The notes beneath the pieces are model-generated. The model was not told where the DNA came from. It was given only the letters and a program-made list of their open reading frames with translations, and did no database searches. From Treponema sp. (lineage in GTDB: Bacteria > Spirochaetota > Spirochaetia > Treponematales > Treponemataceae), in contig JAILKS010000025.1 in the NCBI GenBank assembly GCA_024693715.1, positions 62,001-126,000 of the forward strand: a DNA stretch of 64,000 bases. Direction: 5' to 3'. Positions 10,732-20,932 of the stretch are shown here, piece by piece (positions within the stretch are counted from its first letter, which is position 1; each line of letters starts with the position of its first letter). Position numbers and translations under genes: made by a program.

Positions 10732-12474
10732 TTACAGTTGAACTGTAGTTGTATAGATATGATTAATTGCCGTAATAAATACGAAATTAACCGGAGCTGT
10801 AAGATAACGTGAATAAGTAATATAGACTTTATCACCGTCAATTCTTACCTTAATATCCCAAACATTTTCATTTGAATCTGTTGGAACAATATAACCATTC
10901 AAAGCCCATTGAACAGCCCTATCTTTCAATGTCTTAATTGCAGCATTTGTTGATATTCCTGCTGTACCAATAACAGGTCTAAACTGCTGTCTTAAATCTC
11001 TATTCATGAATAAATCTTCACGAACCATAGAACGTTCATTGTTGATAAGGTCATCCCCCTGGAATGTTGTCAATGCACGAATACAAATGTATTCTGAAAG
11101 ATTCTCAGGATTTGAATTACAAACCATAACTCCGGCTTTGATAAGAGAAGTAATATTTGTAATTGTTCTTGTTTTGGTAAATCCAAGTACATTAAGAACT
11201 TTGAATGTAAGCGGTGTATTTGGAGACATTGCACTTTCCATAGCAGCCAACATTACACCAAGCATAGCACCTGACAAAGTTTCTGTTTTTCCGGTAATAA
11301 GATTTACCTTAATAGGATTATCACAACAGAATGAAACAAGTCTGTTATTAAGACCTAATGCAGCAGCAGAAGCAGCACTATCTGTCATTTCCAATCCGCC
11401 ACCCAAGATTGCAGTTCTTTCTTTTCTATGAATTACATCTGACATAGAAGTACAATGAGAAGAAATTAAAGCATGAACAGCAGAATCAGAAGAAGGTGTT
11501 GCAATAATCTGAACATCTTCAAGTTCCAGAGCAGCAAGAGCTGTCTGCCATTGAGTAACAGAATAACTACCATCAGAACCACCGGTAAAGTATTCATAAC
11601 CTTCCATGTTATCAGGAGTTTGTCTTGTTGAAGAATTCAAGATTTCAACACTACCTATAAGCGACATAGATTTCAAAGCTGTAAGGAAAGCCTGATAGTT
11701 AGAATATAAAGTTGTTCCTTCAGCTCCAACATCTACACTTGTGCAAGTATCAAGACTTACAGATGGTAAACTGCTGTTATTTCCTATAACAACACCCTGC
11801 CAAATATCGCTGTCATTAATACGAGTTACAAGAGTATCAAGTGTACTGAAATCATTAAAAGATAATGTAAGACTGTCTGTTGGTTCTGGATCAGATTCAT
11901 CTTCTGGAATTGTTTCAGCAATGAAACTGATTGAGTTTGCACCAACAGTAACCTTTGGATTCTGACCTTCTCCATAATATTCAACAGATAATGCAGCATT
12001 AATGATGTTATCTGCAATTTCTGTCTGATTTTTATACATAACAGTAATTTTCTTAGAATCTTCAAGAGTTCCGGCAGAAACAAGCATTTTAAGCTGATTT
12101 GTATGCAAACCCCAATCCCAAGATTTTACTTTTAACAAGTCTGTAGCACCATTTACCAATGTAATGCTAGACTGAGTAGCATTGTTTACACGCATAGCGT
12201 AAACTTTCTGCGGAATATATGTGTTTGAAGCACTAAAAGCATGAGCTACGGCATCAAGCAATTCTCCGCTGATTAAAGTTTCTTTGGCATCTGCAATTCC
12301 ACCAAATTCAAGCATTTTACATGGTTCTCCACCGCTTGATTTTCCAAGAATACACAGATTACCGGCTGATATTCCAGATGGACTAGAAATGTTGAAACTA
12401 CGGCCATAAACTCCAGGAACATAATGTTCTGAACGTTGTCCGCCTGATTCAAAAATAGCAGGACTTACACCCAT
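10732..12474 (-). CDS. Contractile tail sheath protein
   Basis: N-terminal HYVPGVYGRS and C-terminal VWDIKVRIDGDKVYITYSRYLTAPVNFVFITAIN are typical of sheath proteins. Confidence 0.85.
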   Translation of the reverse strand: MGVSPAIFESGGQRSEHYVPGVYGRSFNISSPSGISAGNLCILGKSSGGEPCKMLEFGGIADAKETLISGELLDAVAHAFSASNTYIPQKVYAMRVNNATQSSITLVNGATDLLKVKSWDWGLHTNQLKMLVSAGTLEDSKKITVMYKNQTEIADNIINAALSVEYYGEGQNPKVTVGANSISFIAETIPEDESDPEPTDSLTLSFNDFSTLDTLVTRINDSDIWQGVVIGNNSSLPSVSLDTCTSVDVGAEGTTLYSNYQAFLTALKSMSLIGSVEILNSSTRQTPDNMEGYEYFTGGSDGSYSVTQWQTALAALELEDVQIIATPSSDSAVHALISSHCTSMSDVIHRKERTAILGGGLEMTDSAASAAALGLNNRLVSFCCDNPIKVNLITGKTETLSGAMLGVMLAAMESAMSPNTPLTFKVLNVLGFTKTRTITNITSLIKAGVMVCNSNPENLSEYICIRALTTFQGDDLINNERSMVREDLFMNRDLRQQFRPVIGTAGISTNAAIKTLKDRAVQWALNGYIVPTDSNENVWDIKVRIDGDKVYITYSRYLTAPVNFVFITAINHIYTTTVQL

Positions 12475-12486
12475 TTTTTGCCTCCC

Positions 12487-12828
12487 TTAATTATTTATTG
12501 GTGTATTCAGAATATCTTCGATACGCTGAAACCATTCATCTTTTGTAAAGAATGAATGTGGATAATAAAATATTAACAATGTGCTAATATAAATATCCTG
12601 TGGATAAAGCGACAGGAATTTATATACACCCATTTTTTTGTTGCCTTTGACACTTGCCGTTGCAACCGTATTAATCCTAGGATCAAGTGTTTTTGGTGTA
12701 CTTTTTGGACTTTCAACAATTACAGGTTCTTCTGCAACTGTAATTCCATCAAGTTCAGACTGTTCATCAAGATTTCCGGTTACTTCGATTTCTTCTGTCT
12801 CATTGGCTTCTGTTTTCTGTTTTGACAT
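12487..12828 (-). CDS. Small conserved phage protein
   Basis: 113 aa ORF upstream of sheath; start overlaps the upstream ORF. Confidence 0.45.
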   Translation of the reverse strand: MSKQKTEANETEEIEVTGNLDEQSELDGITVAEEPVIVESPKSTPKTLDPRINTVATASVKGNKKMGVYKFLSLYPQDIYISTLLIFYYPHSFFTKDEWFQRIEDILNTPINN

Positions 12829-13651
12829 GATTAATTACCTCCCAGAAAATTTCTGTAGTTATTTTTTCTATTTCCGTATCAAGAATAATCTGTGATACGT
12901 TATAATCTACGGAAAAAGTCAAATGAGAACCTGACAAAAGAACATCAAAATCGAAGTTGTAATTGCTAGATCTCTCACCATGAATCTTATTTCCGAAAAT
13001 CGCACAATCAAACATCTTAAACTTTTCATGCAAAATCCTGTCTAGAGAACATTGGAAGAAAAGATTTAAGTGTTCATATAATTCATCTTTTAATTGGTCA
13101 TTTTCACACCATATTTCAACGGATATGTTATCTCTACGTCTGGAATCTATTTTAATTCCATATATTCCACCTTCTTCTTCTGCTGTTGTTCTTGAATCTG
13201 CAATTGATTTAAGAGTATTAATTCTTTCTTCATCATAAATAAGCACATATCCTGGAACAGTTTCCATTACAACCGTACCATCTCTTTTTTTAATTACTTC
13301 AACTTCACCATTATCCTTTACTTTTGTTTTTGGACGAAAAGCCTGAGCAAATAAATCTGTAAAATCCTGACTTGTCATTTTTACTCCATGACTTATTTCC
13401 ATAAGATTAGTCAAATCAGGAACTTCACCATCAGTTTGAGAAGTAATTACAACAGATGGGAATGTATCATTAGCTCTAGGATTATCTTCAATCATCATGT
13501 GAGCAAAAGGATGTTCATTGACAACTGAGATATGAAAATTGTTATAAACAGAATCAAGATGTAGTCTTTCTATGTAAGTTTTAGTTACATCTACAAGAGC
13601 CTGTTCTAATACAAATCCTAGGTTAAGGTAATAAATCATTCCCTTCTCCAA
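12800..13651 (-). CDS. Neck/tail-terminator-like structural protein
   Basis: 283 aa; position before sheath; RBS GGAGAAGGG. Confidence 0.45.
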   Translation of the reverse strand: MEKGMIYYLNLGFVLEQALVDVTKTYIERLHLDSVYNNFHISVVNEHPFAHMMIEDNPRANDTFPSVVITSQTDGEVPDLTNLMEISHGVKMTSQDFTDLFAQAFRPKTKVKDNGEVEVIKKRDGTVVMETVPGYVLIYDEERINTLKSIADSRTTAEEEGGIYGIKIDSRRRDNISVEIWCENDQLKDELYEHLNLFFQCSLDRILHEKFKMFDCAIFGNKIHGERSSNYNFDFDVLLSGSHLTFSVDYNVSQIILDTEIEKITTEIFWEVINHVKTENRSQ

Positions 13652-13760
13652 AAAAAATAAAATAAAAAAAAGGCAGCCTAAAATCCAATCTCAATGAGAT
13701 TAAATTCTAAGCTGCCCTTTTCAAGACAAACTATATCTTTTGTTATTTAATTTTATTCCA

Positions 13761-13958
13761 TTAATTCTTTATTGTCAATGTTTTATAAACCATATTCTTG
13801 AAATCACACTTACTGAAATCTGCCTTAAAATTAGGATCAAAGTTTTCAGGTATTTCAACCCTGCACTTCCACCCCATCTTATTGCATATCTCACAATCTC
13901 CACTATCCCTTTTCAAATCTTCAAGAATAAGTTCAATCAGTTTTTCTTTCTCATTCAT
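13761..13958 (-). CDS. Small Cys-containing hypothetical protein
   Basis: 65 aa with SGDCEICNKMGWKC; RBS GGAGG upstream. Confidence 0.45.
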   Translation of the reverse strand: MNEKEKLIELILEDLKRDSGDCEICNKMGWKCRVEIPENFDPNFKADFSKCDFKNMVYKTLTIKN

Positions 13959-14028
13959 AGCATTTCCTCCATGAATATAGAATAAACTGATTGATTGTTT
14001 ATTTCATTCAACTTGTAGTTGAAAAGAA

Positions 14029-14301
14029 TTAAGCGGCAAAAATTTTAGCTATCCTATTAATTCCTTTTTCAGTTACCAAAGCATTATAATTATTGTCGTT
14101 TACAAAACAACCTTTTTTAATGCCTAATTCTGTAGCTGAATAGCCGTATGGCTCTTTCCTGATATATTGTCTCAATAGATAAAACTCTGTAAAATCATCA
14201 GTAGAAATACCGATAATCTTAGCGGATTCACAAAGATTGTATTTCTCTGCTGTTGGATGTATTGCAGTACATTCAGCAGCTTTTTTATTTATCTGTTTCA
14301 T
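14029..14301 (-). CDS. Antirepressor-like DNA-binding protein
   Basis: Similar to the C-terminal region of ORF 59468..60031 (LGIxKGxxxNxNxxxxLTxKxxxKIxKxF). Confidence 0.5.
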   Translation of the reverse strand: MKQINKKAAECTAIHPTAEKYNLCESAKIIGISTDDFTEFYLLRQYIRKEPYGYSATELGIKKGCFVNDNNYNALVTEKGINRIAKIFAA

Positions 14302-14312
14302 GCTTTAACTCC

Positions 14313-14894
14313 TTATGCTGAAATTCTTTTCTTTTTTGCATTAGCTACAATATCAGCAGCATCTACGCAAATAGGATTTACTTCATTAAATCCCTGTTCA
14401 TCATTTATCATTACTTTTGCAAGAGCTTCACTTGCTGCAACTTCATCAAGTTCTCTTGTTGTCATTTCATGCTTTTTATGAGTTATATCAAGTGATTTCT
14501 TCATCTGTTGTGTTGTCTGGATGTATTCATGCTGTTTTGTATATCCATGTTCTGCAAGTGTATCTGTAAAAGTATTTCTTGTTTCAATAGACTTCTTACG
14601 TTCTGTTTTATAATGTCTTTCCAAATAAACCCAACGATCAATTACTGCTGCACGAAGTTCTACAGAATATCCGGTAAGTAAGATAAGTAATTCACGGTGA
14701 GGAAGTTTATAACAAGGCTTTTCTCTACCGTATGCATCCAAATATGTTGATTCAAAAGATGAACGCATTTTTGCACCCATCTTTTCTAACATATCTCTAA
14801 TATCACGCATTACATCTGCATGGCGTTTGTGAGTAAGTTTAGCAATATCTCTTGAATCCATTGCTAACTTCTTTTCAATAATGGCTAACTCCAT
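14313..14894 (-). CDS. Rha family regulatory protein
   Basis: MDSRDIAKLTHKRHADVMRDIRDML...LDAYGREKPCYKLPHRELLILLTGYSVELRAAVIDRWVYLE. Confidence 0.85.
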   Translation of the reverse strand: MELAIIEKKLAMDSRDIAKLTHKRHADVMRDIRDMLEKMGAKMRSSFESTYLDAYGREKPCYKLPHRELLILLTGYSVELRAAVIDRWVYLERHYKTERKKSIETRNTFTDTLAEHGYTKQHEYIQTTQQMKKSLDITHKKHEMTTRELDEVAASEALAKVMINDEQGFNEVNPICVDAADIVANAKKKRISA

Positions 14895-15147
14895 AATTCC
14901 TCCTTTGGATAAAAAAAATCCTTATATGAGAGAGTTTTCTGTTAGGTTACGAGCCTGAACGTTAAAGACGTAAACGTTCCAAAAAACACCCTCATATAAG
15001 GATTCTTTCTTTTCGTCTTTATGTCTAATCAGTTCGTGAAGCTGATTTTGTTTCAAATTTGAAACTTTATAATTTATTATTGCTTAGTTTTACAACTTTG
15101 TCAATAAAATTGTTTCAGATTTACGCATATTTTGCGATAATAAGAGT

Positions 15148-15429
15148 ATGGATGAATGTACTGAATTCTGGGAAAGAGTAAACAAACTTATAAAACAACT
15201 ACACACTAAGCAAGAAACTGTAGCTAGTGATTGTGGAATTAACTATCAGACTTTTAGAGGTTGGATAGTACACAAAACTTACCCTAATGCTAAACAATCA
15301 GTTCTTATTGCTAATTGTTTAGGAACTACCGTTGAGTATTTGGTTACAGGAAAAGAAATTCTTGATGAAGATTTTAAAGAAGCCTATAAAGCTGAATTAC
15401 TAAGGACTTTAACTAATGTACTTAATTAG
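15148..15429 (+). CDS. XRE/HTH repressor
   Basis: HTH (TKQETVASDCGINYQTFRGWI...GTTVEYLVTGKE); divergent from rha; one of three paralogues on + strand. Confidence 0.85.
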   Translation: MDECTEFWERVNKLIKQLHTKQETVASDCGINYQTFRGWIVHKTYPNAKQSVLIANCLGTTVEYLVTGKEILDEDFKEAYKAELLRTLTNVLN

Positions 15430-15435
15430 ACTAAA

Positions 15436-16281
15436 TTAATGTTGATTTCTATAAAATTCTTCATCTGCCTTAATTCCCTCATTAATTATCTTCTCTATCT
15501 GTGGTTTTGCAGCAGATTCAAGAGCAGCCATATAATTAAGTCCAGGTTTTGCATCTTTATGATAAATCCAACTGTTAGCCGGTGATTTTGCAGATATGAT
15601 CCTGAACGTAAAATAAGTAGAACCGGTAACATCTTTCATTCTTACCATACCTACACTTCTATCATCCCATGCCTGAGATTCCTTTAATCTACCATTTCTA
15701 GCCCAATTATATCCTTGCCTTTCTATTCTTTCACCTTTTGCATTGGCTTCAAAGTATTTTTTAGCAATATTTACAGATGAAACATCAAGCCCTTTTACAT
15801 TAGTTTCATAATTTTGTTGTGGAATAACATTATTAAAATGAGCTCTTTTAGTTCCGGATTTATTTGGAGTACCCCATCTAAACGGTATAATTAAATAAGG
15901 AATTCCTTTTTTACTAACTCTGGATTTTTTACCATAAGGATGAGTTTTCTTCATATCATATTCAACAGCCTTAGAACCTTGATTCAATTGCTCTAACTGT
16001 CTATTGTCTGAATATACTCTCTGATGAAACTCAAAATCTGTAGTTTTATCCTGAGTTCTTATAGACCGTACCATTGCACTTGTAACATTACTAGGTGTTT
16101 CAACTCCTGGCAAAGTCTGTGAACCCTGTAAATAATTAGTCCACATCTGTCTTACTTTTAATGCAGCCCTTTGAAAAGCAGCATCCGTATTAGGTAATGA
16201 TGCTGTTGTCATACCTTTAGTAAAACTATCTGAGAGTTTTTTTAATTCTGATAAGTCAAATTCAATCTGATATGTTGTCAT
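15436..16281 (-). CDS. Phage structural protein (neck/tail completion candidate)
   Basis: 281 aa in head-tail connector cluster. Confidence 0.4.
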   Translation of the reverse strand: MTTYQIEFDLSELKKLSDSFTKGMTTASLPNTDAAFQRAALKVRQMWTNYLQGSQTLPGVETPSNVTSAMVRSIRTQDKTTDFEFHQRVYSDNRQLEQLNQGSKAVEYDMKKTHPYGKKSRVSKKGIPYLIIPFRWGTPNKSGTKRAHFNNVIPQQNYETNVKGLDVSSVNIAKKYFEANAKGERIERQGYNWARNGRLKESQAWDDRSVGMVRMKDVTGSTYFTFRIISAKSPANSWIYHKDAKPGLNYMAALESAAKPQIEKIINEGIKADEEFYRNQH

Positions 16282-17405
16282 TATTCTTTACTCTTTTTAT
16301 CAAGAGCTGTTTTGTAAACATCAAATTTCTTAAAATATTCTCTCAGTTTACTACCATCATTTTTTCCATTTTTGTAAGCATTATAATATTGGTTATAATC
16401 ATCCAATAAATTCTGCTGCTCTTTTCGTATATCTTCTACACTCATTTTAGCAAATTTATCTTTACCTACTTCATGGTCTTTCTTGTATTCATTGAAAGAA
16501 TCTTCAAGATATTTTGTAGCCAAATCAAAACCAAAAGTTTTTCCTTCTGCTTCTGGATGAAGTTTCTTGTATTCAACATCCATATCAGAAAGTTTTTTAT
16601 ACAATCCCTTATCTTCATCGTAAATTGTATTCATTATCTGAACACCCTTTGTATTTTCAGGAATGTAATCAAACAACTTCTGCATTTTCTTTACTTCTGA
16701 ATCACTAAGATTTATTGCTTTTTTTGAATGATCATCTACTCTGTTTTCATCTGCAATATCTCTACCACCTTCATTTCTGGCATCAAGATAGTTTTCTTTC
16801 ATGTCATCCTGAGAAAGCTTCTTTTCTTCTTTATTAGCAGGAAGCCTACTTGCTATATACTCATTCTCATTTTGTAATGACCGGAGTTCTGATTTAAGCC
16901 TAAAGTTATCAGCCTTTGAATTACCCTCCATTAGTTTTTTAAGAGTTTCTATCCTTTCATTGTTCTTTGCCATTTTTTCTCTTGCACTTTCATTTGTTAC
17001 ACGAGTTCCACTAGGTAATGAAATCCAATTTGTACCTTGTATAGGAATTTCAGGTTCTTGTGCTGCACTATTTACAGTTTTCTTTCCAAGTTTTCCTTCC
17101 AAGTGAGCAATTGCTTCTTTCTTATTCATCATTTCACCATGATAAAACAAAGCATTTTTTTCTGGTCCAGACTTTACTTTTTTAAGCATTTCTTCATACT
17201 TTGCTTTCTTTTCTGGAGTAAGTTCTTCCTGAGCTTTAGGCTGTCTGCCTTCTTTCTGTTTTATACCGGTTTTCTTGTATACGTTTCTAGTATGACCGTT
17301 TTTATCTGTAATCTGAACTTTCTGTAATTTAGATACGTCTTTCTTGCCATATCCCTTTTCAAGAAGTCCATCATAAATATCCTTTCTAATTAATAATTTA
17401 TCCAT
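16281..17405 (-). CDS. Phage virion-associated protein with VRK-type N-terminus
   Basis: N-terminus MDKLLIRKDIYD; Lys/Glu-rich helical body. Confidence 0.4.
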   Translation of the reverse strand: MDKLLIRKDIYDGLLEKGYGKKDVSKLQKVQITDKNGHTRNVYKKTGIKQKEGRQPKAQEELTPEKKAKYEEMLKKVKSGPEKNALFYHGEMMNKKEAIAHLEGKLGKKTVNSAAQEPEIPIQGTNWISLPSGTRVTNESAREKMAKNNERIETLKKLMEGNSKADNFRLKSELRSLQNENEYIASRLPANKEEKKLSQDDMKENYLDARNEGGRDIADENRVDDHSKKAINLSDSEVKKMQKLFDYIPENTKGVQIMNTIYDEDKGLYKKLSDMDVEYKKLHPEAEGKTFGFDLATKYLEDSFNEYKKDHEVGKDKFAKMSVEDIRKEQQNLLDDYNQYYNAYKNGKNDGSKLREYFKKFDVYKTALDKKSKE

Positions 17406-17417
17406 TTTGTATTTCCC

Positions 17418-18656
17418 CTATATACTAGAATTAATTCCTTTTTTAGTTATTTCATTATTCTTTTGAACGTTTACTGCCGCCTTTTCAGCATAAGCAGAAA
17501 ACAGTTTCACTACAACTTTTTTCGGTAATCTCTGATTTTCACTTGTCCTTATCTGTGGAATCTGCTTTACAACTCTGTAAGTAGGCATGATATGGTAAGT
17601 AATTGAATATGCTTCACCAACATCAGGACTTATTTCAGCGTTTTCAAGCCACTTTATCTTATTTGTTCCAACAAGAATAAAATCAGTTCCCTGTTTATAT
17701 TCTACTTCTTCACCTTCTATTATACCCTTAACAGAAACAATATCATAAACAAAATCAGCTCCAATTGTATCAGTTTCTATCTGTGAACGACATATAACAT
17801 CTTTCTGAGTATAACTTCCGGCTAAAACTGTGAGTATATCATCATTTGAAACATCACATTCATAAGGAAATGAACAAACAGCATCACCATTACTTTCTTC
17901 TACAGCCTTTGCATCACCTTTATTTAAATTCTGACTTAGCAGAACAAAAATAAAAGGTGGAATATATTCAACGTTTTCAACCATTACCGGTTCTGTAATA
18001 GGAATTTCTTCTTCTGTATCAGGATCAACAGTAGGTTCTATTCTAAACTGATTAAGCCTGAATTCTTTTGCCGTATATTCTATTCCGGCTGCATCCGTGA
18101 TTTTTCCAATATTAATAATATCTGATGGAGCAGTCTGATATAAACCTTCAATATTTGTTCTTGAATTAAGAAGTTCTGGAACAGTATAATAGCCCATGTC
18201 ATTTTTTTCTGCCGTTGCAGATGCCAAAATTTGAGTTGTTTTTTTTCTTAAAATAATTGTAAAATATGTTCCTTTCTCAGGTATATTAGGTGTATTCAGA
18301 TAAATATAATTACAGTTCTTTTTTGCTGTAGGATATTTTCTACCCTTTTCATCATATATATCTATAAGTTCTGCCTGTTTAATCTGTAATGTATTTTCAA
18401 GTTCCAGAATACCATCCTTATTAAAAAGCATGACAATAGAGTATGAAATCATATTTTTGAGATATGTATATGTATAACCACGTCCTGCACAAAAAGGACA
18501 ATGAATATCAGGCTGCATTGTTACCGGTTTTACACATGAACACTTTGTTGAGATTCTCCAACGTAGCCATTGACCGTGCCTTTCAATGAGAGCTTCATAA
18601 TTATCTTTACCAAGTGATAATACAACAGGGCTGTTGCGGCCCAAGCCAACAGACAT
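17418..18656 (-). CDS. Head-tail connector region protein with Cys motif
   Basis: 412 aa with CSCVKPVTMQPDIHCPFCAGRG zinc-ribbon-like motif. Confidence 0.4.
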   Translation of the reverse strand: MSVGLGRNSPVVLSLGKDNYEALIERHGQWLRWRISTKCSCVKPVTMQPDIHCPFCAGRGYTYTYLKNMISYSIVMLFNKDGILELENTLQIKQAELIDIYDEKGRKYPTAKKNCNYIYLNTPNIPEKGTYFTIILRKKTTQILASATAEKNDMGYYTVPELLNSRTNIEGLYQTAPSDIINIGKITDAAGIEYTAKEFRLNQFRIEPTVDPDTEEEIPITEPVMVENVEYIPPFIFVLLSQNLNKGDAKAVEESNGDAVCSFPYECDVSNDDILTVLAGSYTQKDVICRSQIETDTIGADFVYDIVSVKGIIEGEEVEYKQGTDFILVGTNKIKWLENAEISPDVGEAYSITYHIMPTYRVVKQIPQIRTSENQRLPKKVVVKLFSAYAEKAAVNVQKNNEITKKGINSSI

Positions 18657-18657
18657 A

Positions 18658-20460
18658 TTACACCACCTTGCCTAATAAAATATCTTTTACTTTCAGACTG
18701 AAAGATTTATTTATATTGTTATTACTTAAATCAAATTTACCATCATTATTCACGGCAGATTTTACCTGATTAGGTTCAAAGATAACTGTTTCATTTACAA
18801 CAAAATCTTCTTCAAATCTTCCGCCTGTTCCTTTTTTATAATTATAAATAACACCGTCATATCCGGCATTTTTTAAGTTTTCAGTAAACTTTATAATTTG
18901 TTTATCATCAACTAAAGGAAGCAATGTACCATCTTTTATTCTTGTTGAAGGAAATCCTAATTTTTTTGCAACTTCAACACTACTTTTGCTGCTCCAGATA
19001 AAAGGCTTCTTAATATTCAGATACCCTTCTATAACTTTACCTTTTTTTTCTTTGTTATATTTAGAATAATTCTCAGCAAGTTTTTTTCCATTTGTAAAAT
19101 AAAAGCCGTTACCAAAAATACCTGCATTGTTAGTAACTTTTCCTATTTCATTCTTAACAAATTCATTAAAATCTGAACTTGTACCATGATAATTTATTAA
19201 AGGTTCACCATTCTCATCAACAATTTTACTAGCACTTTTTGGATTATTTTCCCAATCTCCAAACCATTTTTTGAAGTTTTCAGTTCTTACCTGGCACCAT
19301 TGTTTTTCATCAAGTTTACTAACTTTTCCGTTTGGAGCTTTAAGCCATTTATCAGTTCCCTGATATGCTTTCTTCACATCTTCTATAGTATTAAAACTAT
19401 TATCTTTTTTACTTGACAAATTAGATGTTTGTGATATATTTTCATTAGCAGATGTTTCATCTGTTGATAAGCCGTTTGCGTTAGAGGATGTTGCTACCTC
19501 TGCCAAAGCTCTCCTTTGGATCAAAGTGGAATTGGCCGCCACCGCTTCGGCTATTTTTATTTTAGAAACATCATATCTACCATTATTCTTTAATATATTT
19601 GTAATCATCTGTTTTTGAACAGGATTTTTCATTATCCAATAAGTTTTTGAATTTAATGCTCTATTTTTATCTCCATTCAGAATTTCTTCAACTAATATAC
19701 TTCCACCTTTACCATCATTCTTAATCAGAATGATAGAATCTTCTCCATCATGTTTTATACCGGCTACTGCAAAATCTGGATTATCAATAACATAATTAAT
19801 TCTTTCTAAGTCTTTTGGAGTAACAGCAATCTGACCACGAGCTTCTTCTTTTTGTTTATTTCCATGTTCTTTTATTGAATGATTTTTAAAACCTTTATCA
19901 ATTCTATATCTATAACCAGAAATATCTATTCCTACATCTTTTGCAAGATTTACAATCCAATCCTGAACTTTATCACCAAAAGATATACCTTTTATTTTTA
20001 ATCCTTTAATTATTAATTTCTGTTTTGTTACTTCCTTTGCCAATTTTTCTATAATAGGTAATAATTGACCTTTTTCATCGGTAAAACGATTAAAGTTAAA
20101 AAGAACAATATCTAATAATTCATCTGTATTTTTACAATCCCTAACTTTGTTTATGAGCTTAGTAATACTTTGTTTTGCTCCGGCTGATTCAGAATTATAA
20201 GTTGTTACCTGTCTTACACACTTCCATTTTGGTGGATTATTCTGAATCTTTTTCCATGCTGAACCATCTTTATATATTGAAACATGGCCTACACCAAGTC
20301 CTGATTTTTCAATCATAAATAACTGAAAGCAAAAACTCTTTGTTATGTCATTCTGTTTTTCAAGAATCTTTATAATTTCACGTTTGAAATATTCAAGTTT
20401 GTTTTCTTGAACGGATTTGAGAAATTCTTCTGCTACAGATTTTCTGACATAAAAACTCAT
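18658..20460 (-). CDS. Polyvalent protein: PBECR-like nuclease domain plus ART-PolyVal-like domain
   Basis: Middle YRIDKGFKNHSIKEHGNKQKEEARGQIAVTPKDLERINYVI (PBECR-like); C-terminal WLKAPNGKVSKLDEKQWCQVRTENFKKWFGDWENNP...NYHGTSSDF (ART-PolyVal-like). Confidence 0.75.
   Translation of the reverse strand: MSFYVRKSVAEEFLKSVQENKLEYFKREIIKILEKQNDITKSFCFQLFMIEKSGLGVGHVSIYKDGSAWKKIQNNPPKWKCVRQVTTYNSESAGAKQSITKLINKVRDCKNTDELLDIVLFNFNRFTDEKGQLLPIIEKLAKEVTKQKLIIKGLKIKGISFGDKVQDWIVNLAKDVGIDISGYRYRIDKGFKNHSIKEHGNKQKEEARGQIAVTPKDLERINYVIDNPDFAVAGIKHDGEDSIILIKNDGKGGSILVEEILNGDKNRALNSKTYWIMKNPVQKQMITNILKNNGRYDVSKIKIAEAVAANSTLIQRRALAEVATSSNANGLSTDETSANENISQTSNLSSKKDNSFNTIEDVKKAYQGTDKWLKAPNGKVSKLDEKQWCQVRTENFKKWFGDWENNPKSASKIVDENGEPLINYHGTSSDFNEFVKNEIGKVTNNAGIFGNGFYFTNGKKLAENYSKYNKEKKGKVIEGYLNIKKPFIWSSKSSVEVAKKLGFPSTRIKDGTLLPLVDDKQIIKFTENLKNAGYDGVIYNYKKGTGGRFEEDFVVNETVIFEPNQVKSAVNNDGKFDLSNNNINKSFSLKVKDILLGKVV
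19413..19560 (+). ncRNA. Candidate antisense small RNA inside the PBECR/ART gene
   Basis: TTGACA-16-TATATT; hairpins CAGATG/CATCTG, AGAGG/CCTCT, CCAAAG/CTTTGG; GC-rich stem followed by TATTTTTATTTT. Confidence 0.4.
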
Positions 20461-20562
20461 TAAATTCTTCCTAAAAAAATCCGGTTTTATGCAGACCGGA
20501 AACTGCTATCTCATAAGGCTAGAAAAAAACTACAAAAAACCGCCTTAATCAATCATTTTGAA

Positions 20563-20899
20563 TTAACTGGCCAACATGTTGATAACTGTTACATCATCAT
20601 CCGGTTCAATCTCAATCTGCAATGTTGAGAATGTGCAAATAAAGTTTCCGCTAGGACGTTTTGTAACAGCAACAATAGGCGGTGAAAATGCTGCTCCTTC
20701 CCAAAGAAGATTTTTTGCTACAACAGGATTTTTTGTTGCATAAGCCTTTTCAACCTGTTTGTAAAGCCCTGGAATGTTGCTAGGTGTACCTGATAATAAA
20801 TCAAGTCCACCACAATCAACAGGAACTCCTACAACATCAGAAATCATTTCTCCAAGCGGAGAAGTTTTCTTAATCTGTTCTTTATCAAAAGTAAACATT
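20563..20899 (-). CDS. Small phage structural protein
   Basis: Likely start at MFTFDKEQ (20899) with RBS GGAGG; the longer ORF from 20973 overlaps the homing endonuclease. Confidence 0.5.
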
Positions 20900-20932
20900 T
20901 TTTTGTTTCCTCCTAAAATTTTATTTTCAAGG

